Shown one piece after another: positions 17,784 through 17,836 of a stretch of DNA of 17,836 nucleotides. A program made the translations under genes and the position numbers. The notes under the pieces were generated by a model. That model was not told the DNA's origin, searched no databases, and saw only the letters and a list, made by a program, of their open reading frames with translations. The stretch is taken from the NCBI GenBank assembly GCA_015501055.1, contig JADNYV010000694.1:1-17836 (forward strand), given 5' to 3'. Each line of letters begins with the position of its first letter. Position 1 is the stretch's first letter. The stretch is from Mucidula mucida (Eukaryota > Basidiomycota > Agaricomycetes > Agaricales > Physalacriaceae).

Positions 17784-17836
17784 ACGAAGATCATCCGTGC
17801 TGTACTATAACGTTTGCAAGAATCGAATCAAGATGT

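Overview
The window looks like nuclear DNA of a filamentous basidiomycete, most likely an Agaricomycete. Protein-coding genes are cut by many introns of about 45-60 nt with GT..AG ends, genes lie on both strands with short gaps, and the contents (secreted intradiol dioxygenase, fungal 7-TM receptor-like protein, cytochrome P450, MYND protein, N2227-type methyltransferase) are typical of that group. There is no operon structure. All gene models were spliced by hand, using conserved motifs and frame consistency.

Layout. 302-1397 (+) is a short-chain dehydrogenase with a frame-breaking deletion. 1554-2831 (-) is an intact single-exon carnosine N-methyltransferase-like protein. 3351-4202 (-) is an intact seven-exon hotdog acyl-CoA thioesterase with an 18-nt micro-exon. 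4686-5654 (+) is a MYND zinc-finger gene whose finger carries a dead splice donor and a premature stop. 5883-7372 (-) is an intact nine-exon secreted intradiol dioxygenase. 8158-8725 (+) is a small membrane protein. 8827-10149 (-) is an intact eight-exon seven-helix receptor-like protein. 11095-11894 (+) is a conserved protein, tentatively of the C1orf74/DUF4504 type. 12644-12715 (+) is a tRNA-Thr(UGU), followed closely by a 325-bp non-autonomous hAT-like element with 19-bp inverted ends and an 8-bp target duplication (12759-13083). 13.1-15.0 kb is gene-poor, with hydrophobic exon-like debris on the minus strand. 15093-16984 (+) is a cytochrome P450 and 17330-17783 (+) a glutaredoxin; both are recognisable along most of their length but broken repeatedly by single-base indels.

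The genes do not form an evident pathway. The main pattern is a mosaic: six gene models splice cleanly to the last codon, while four recognisable genes are damaged, the worst being at the right-hand end. That is either a patch of decaying accessory DNA or local consensus error. I saw no CRISPR array, toxin-antitoxin pair, phage or viral genes, and no convincing new multi-gene system. The most interesting items are the MYND double lesion with a possible cryptic-splice rescue, the tRNA-adjacent hAT miniature element, and the indel-riddled P450/glutaredoxin pair.
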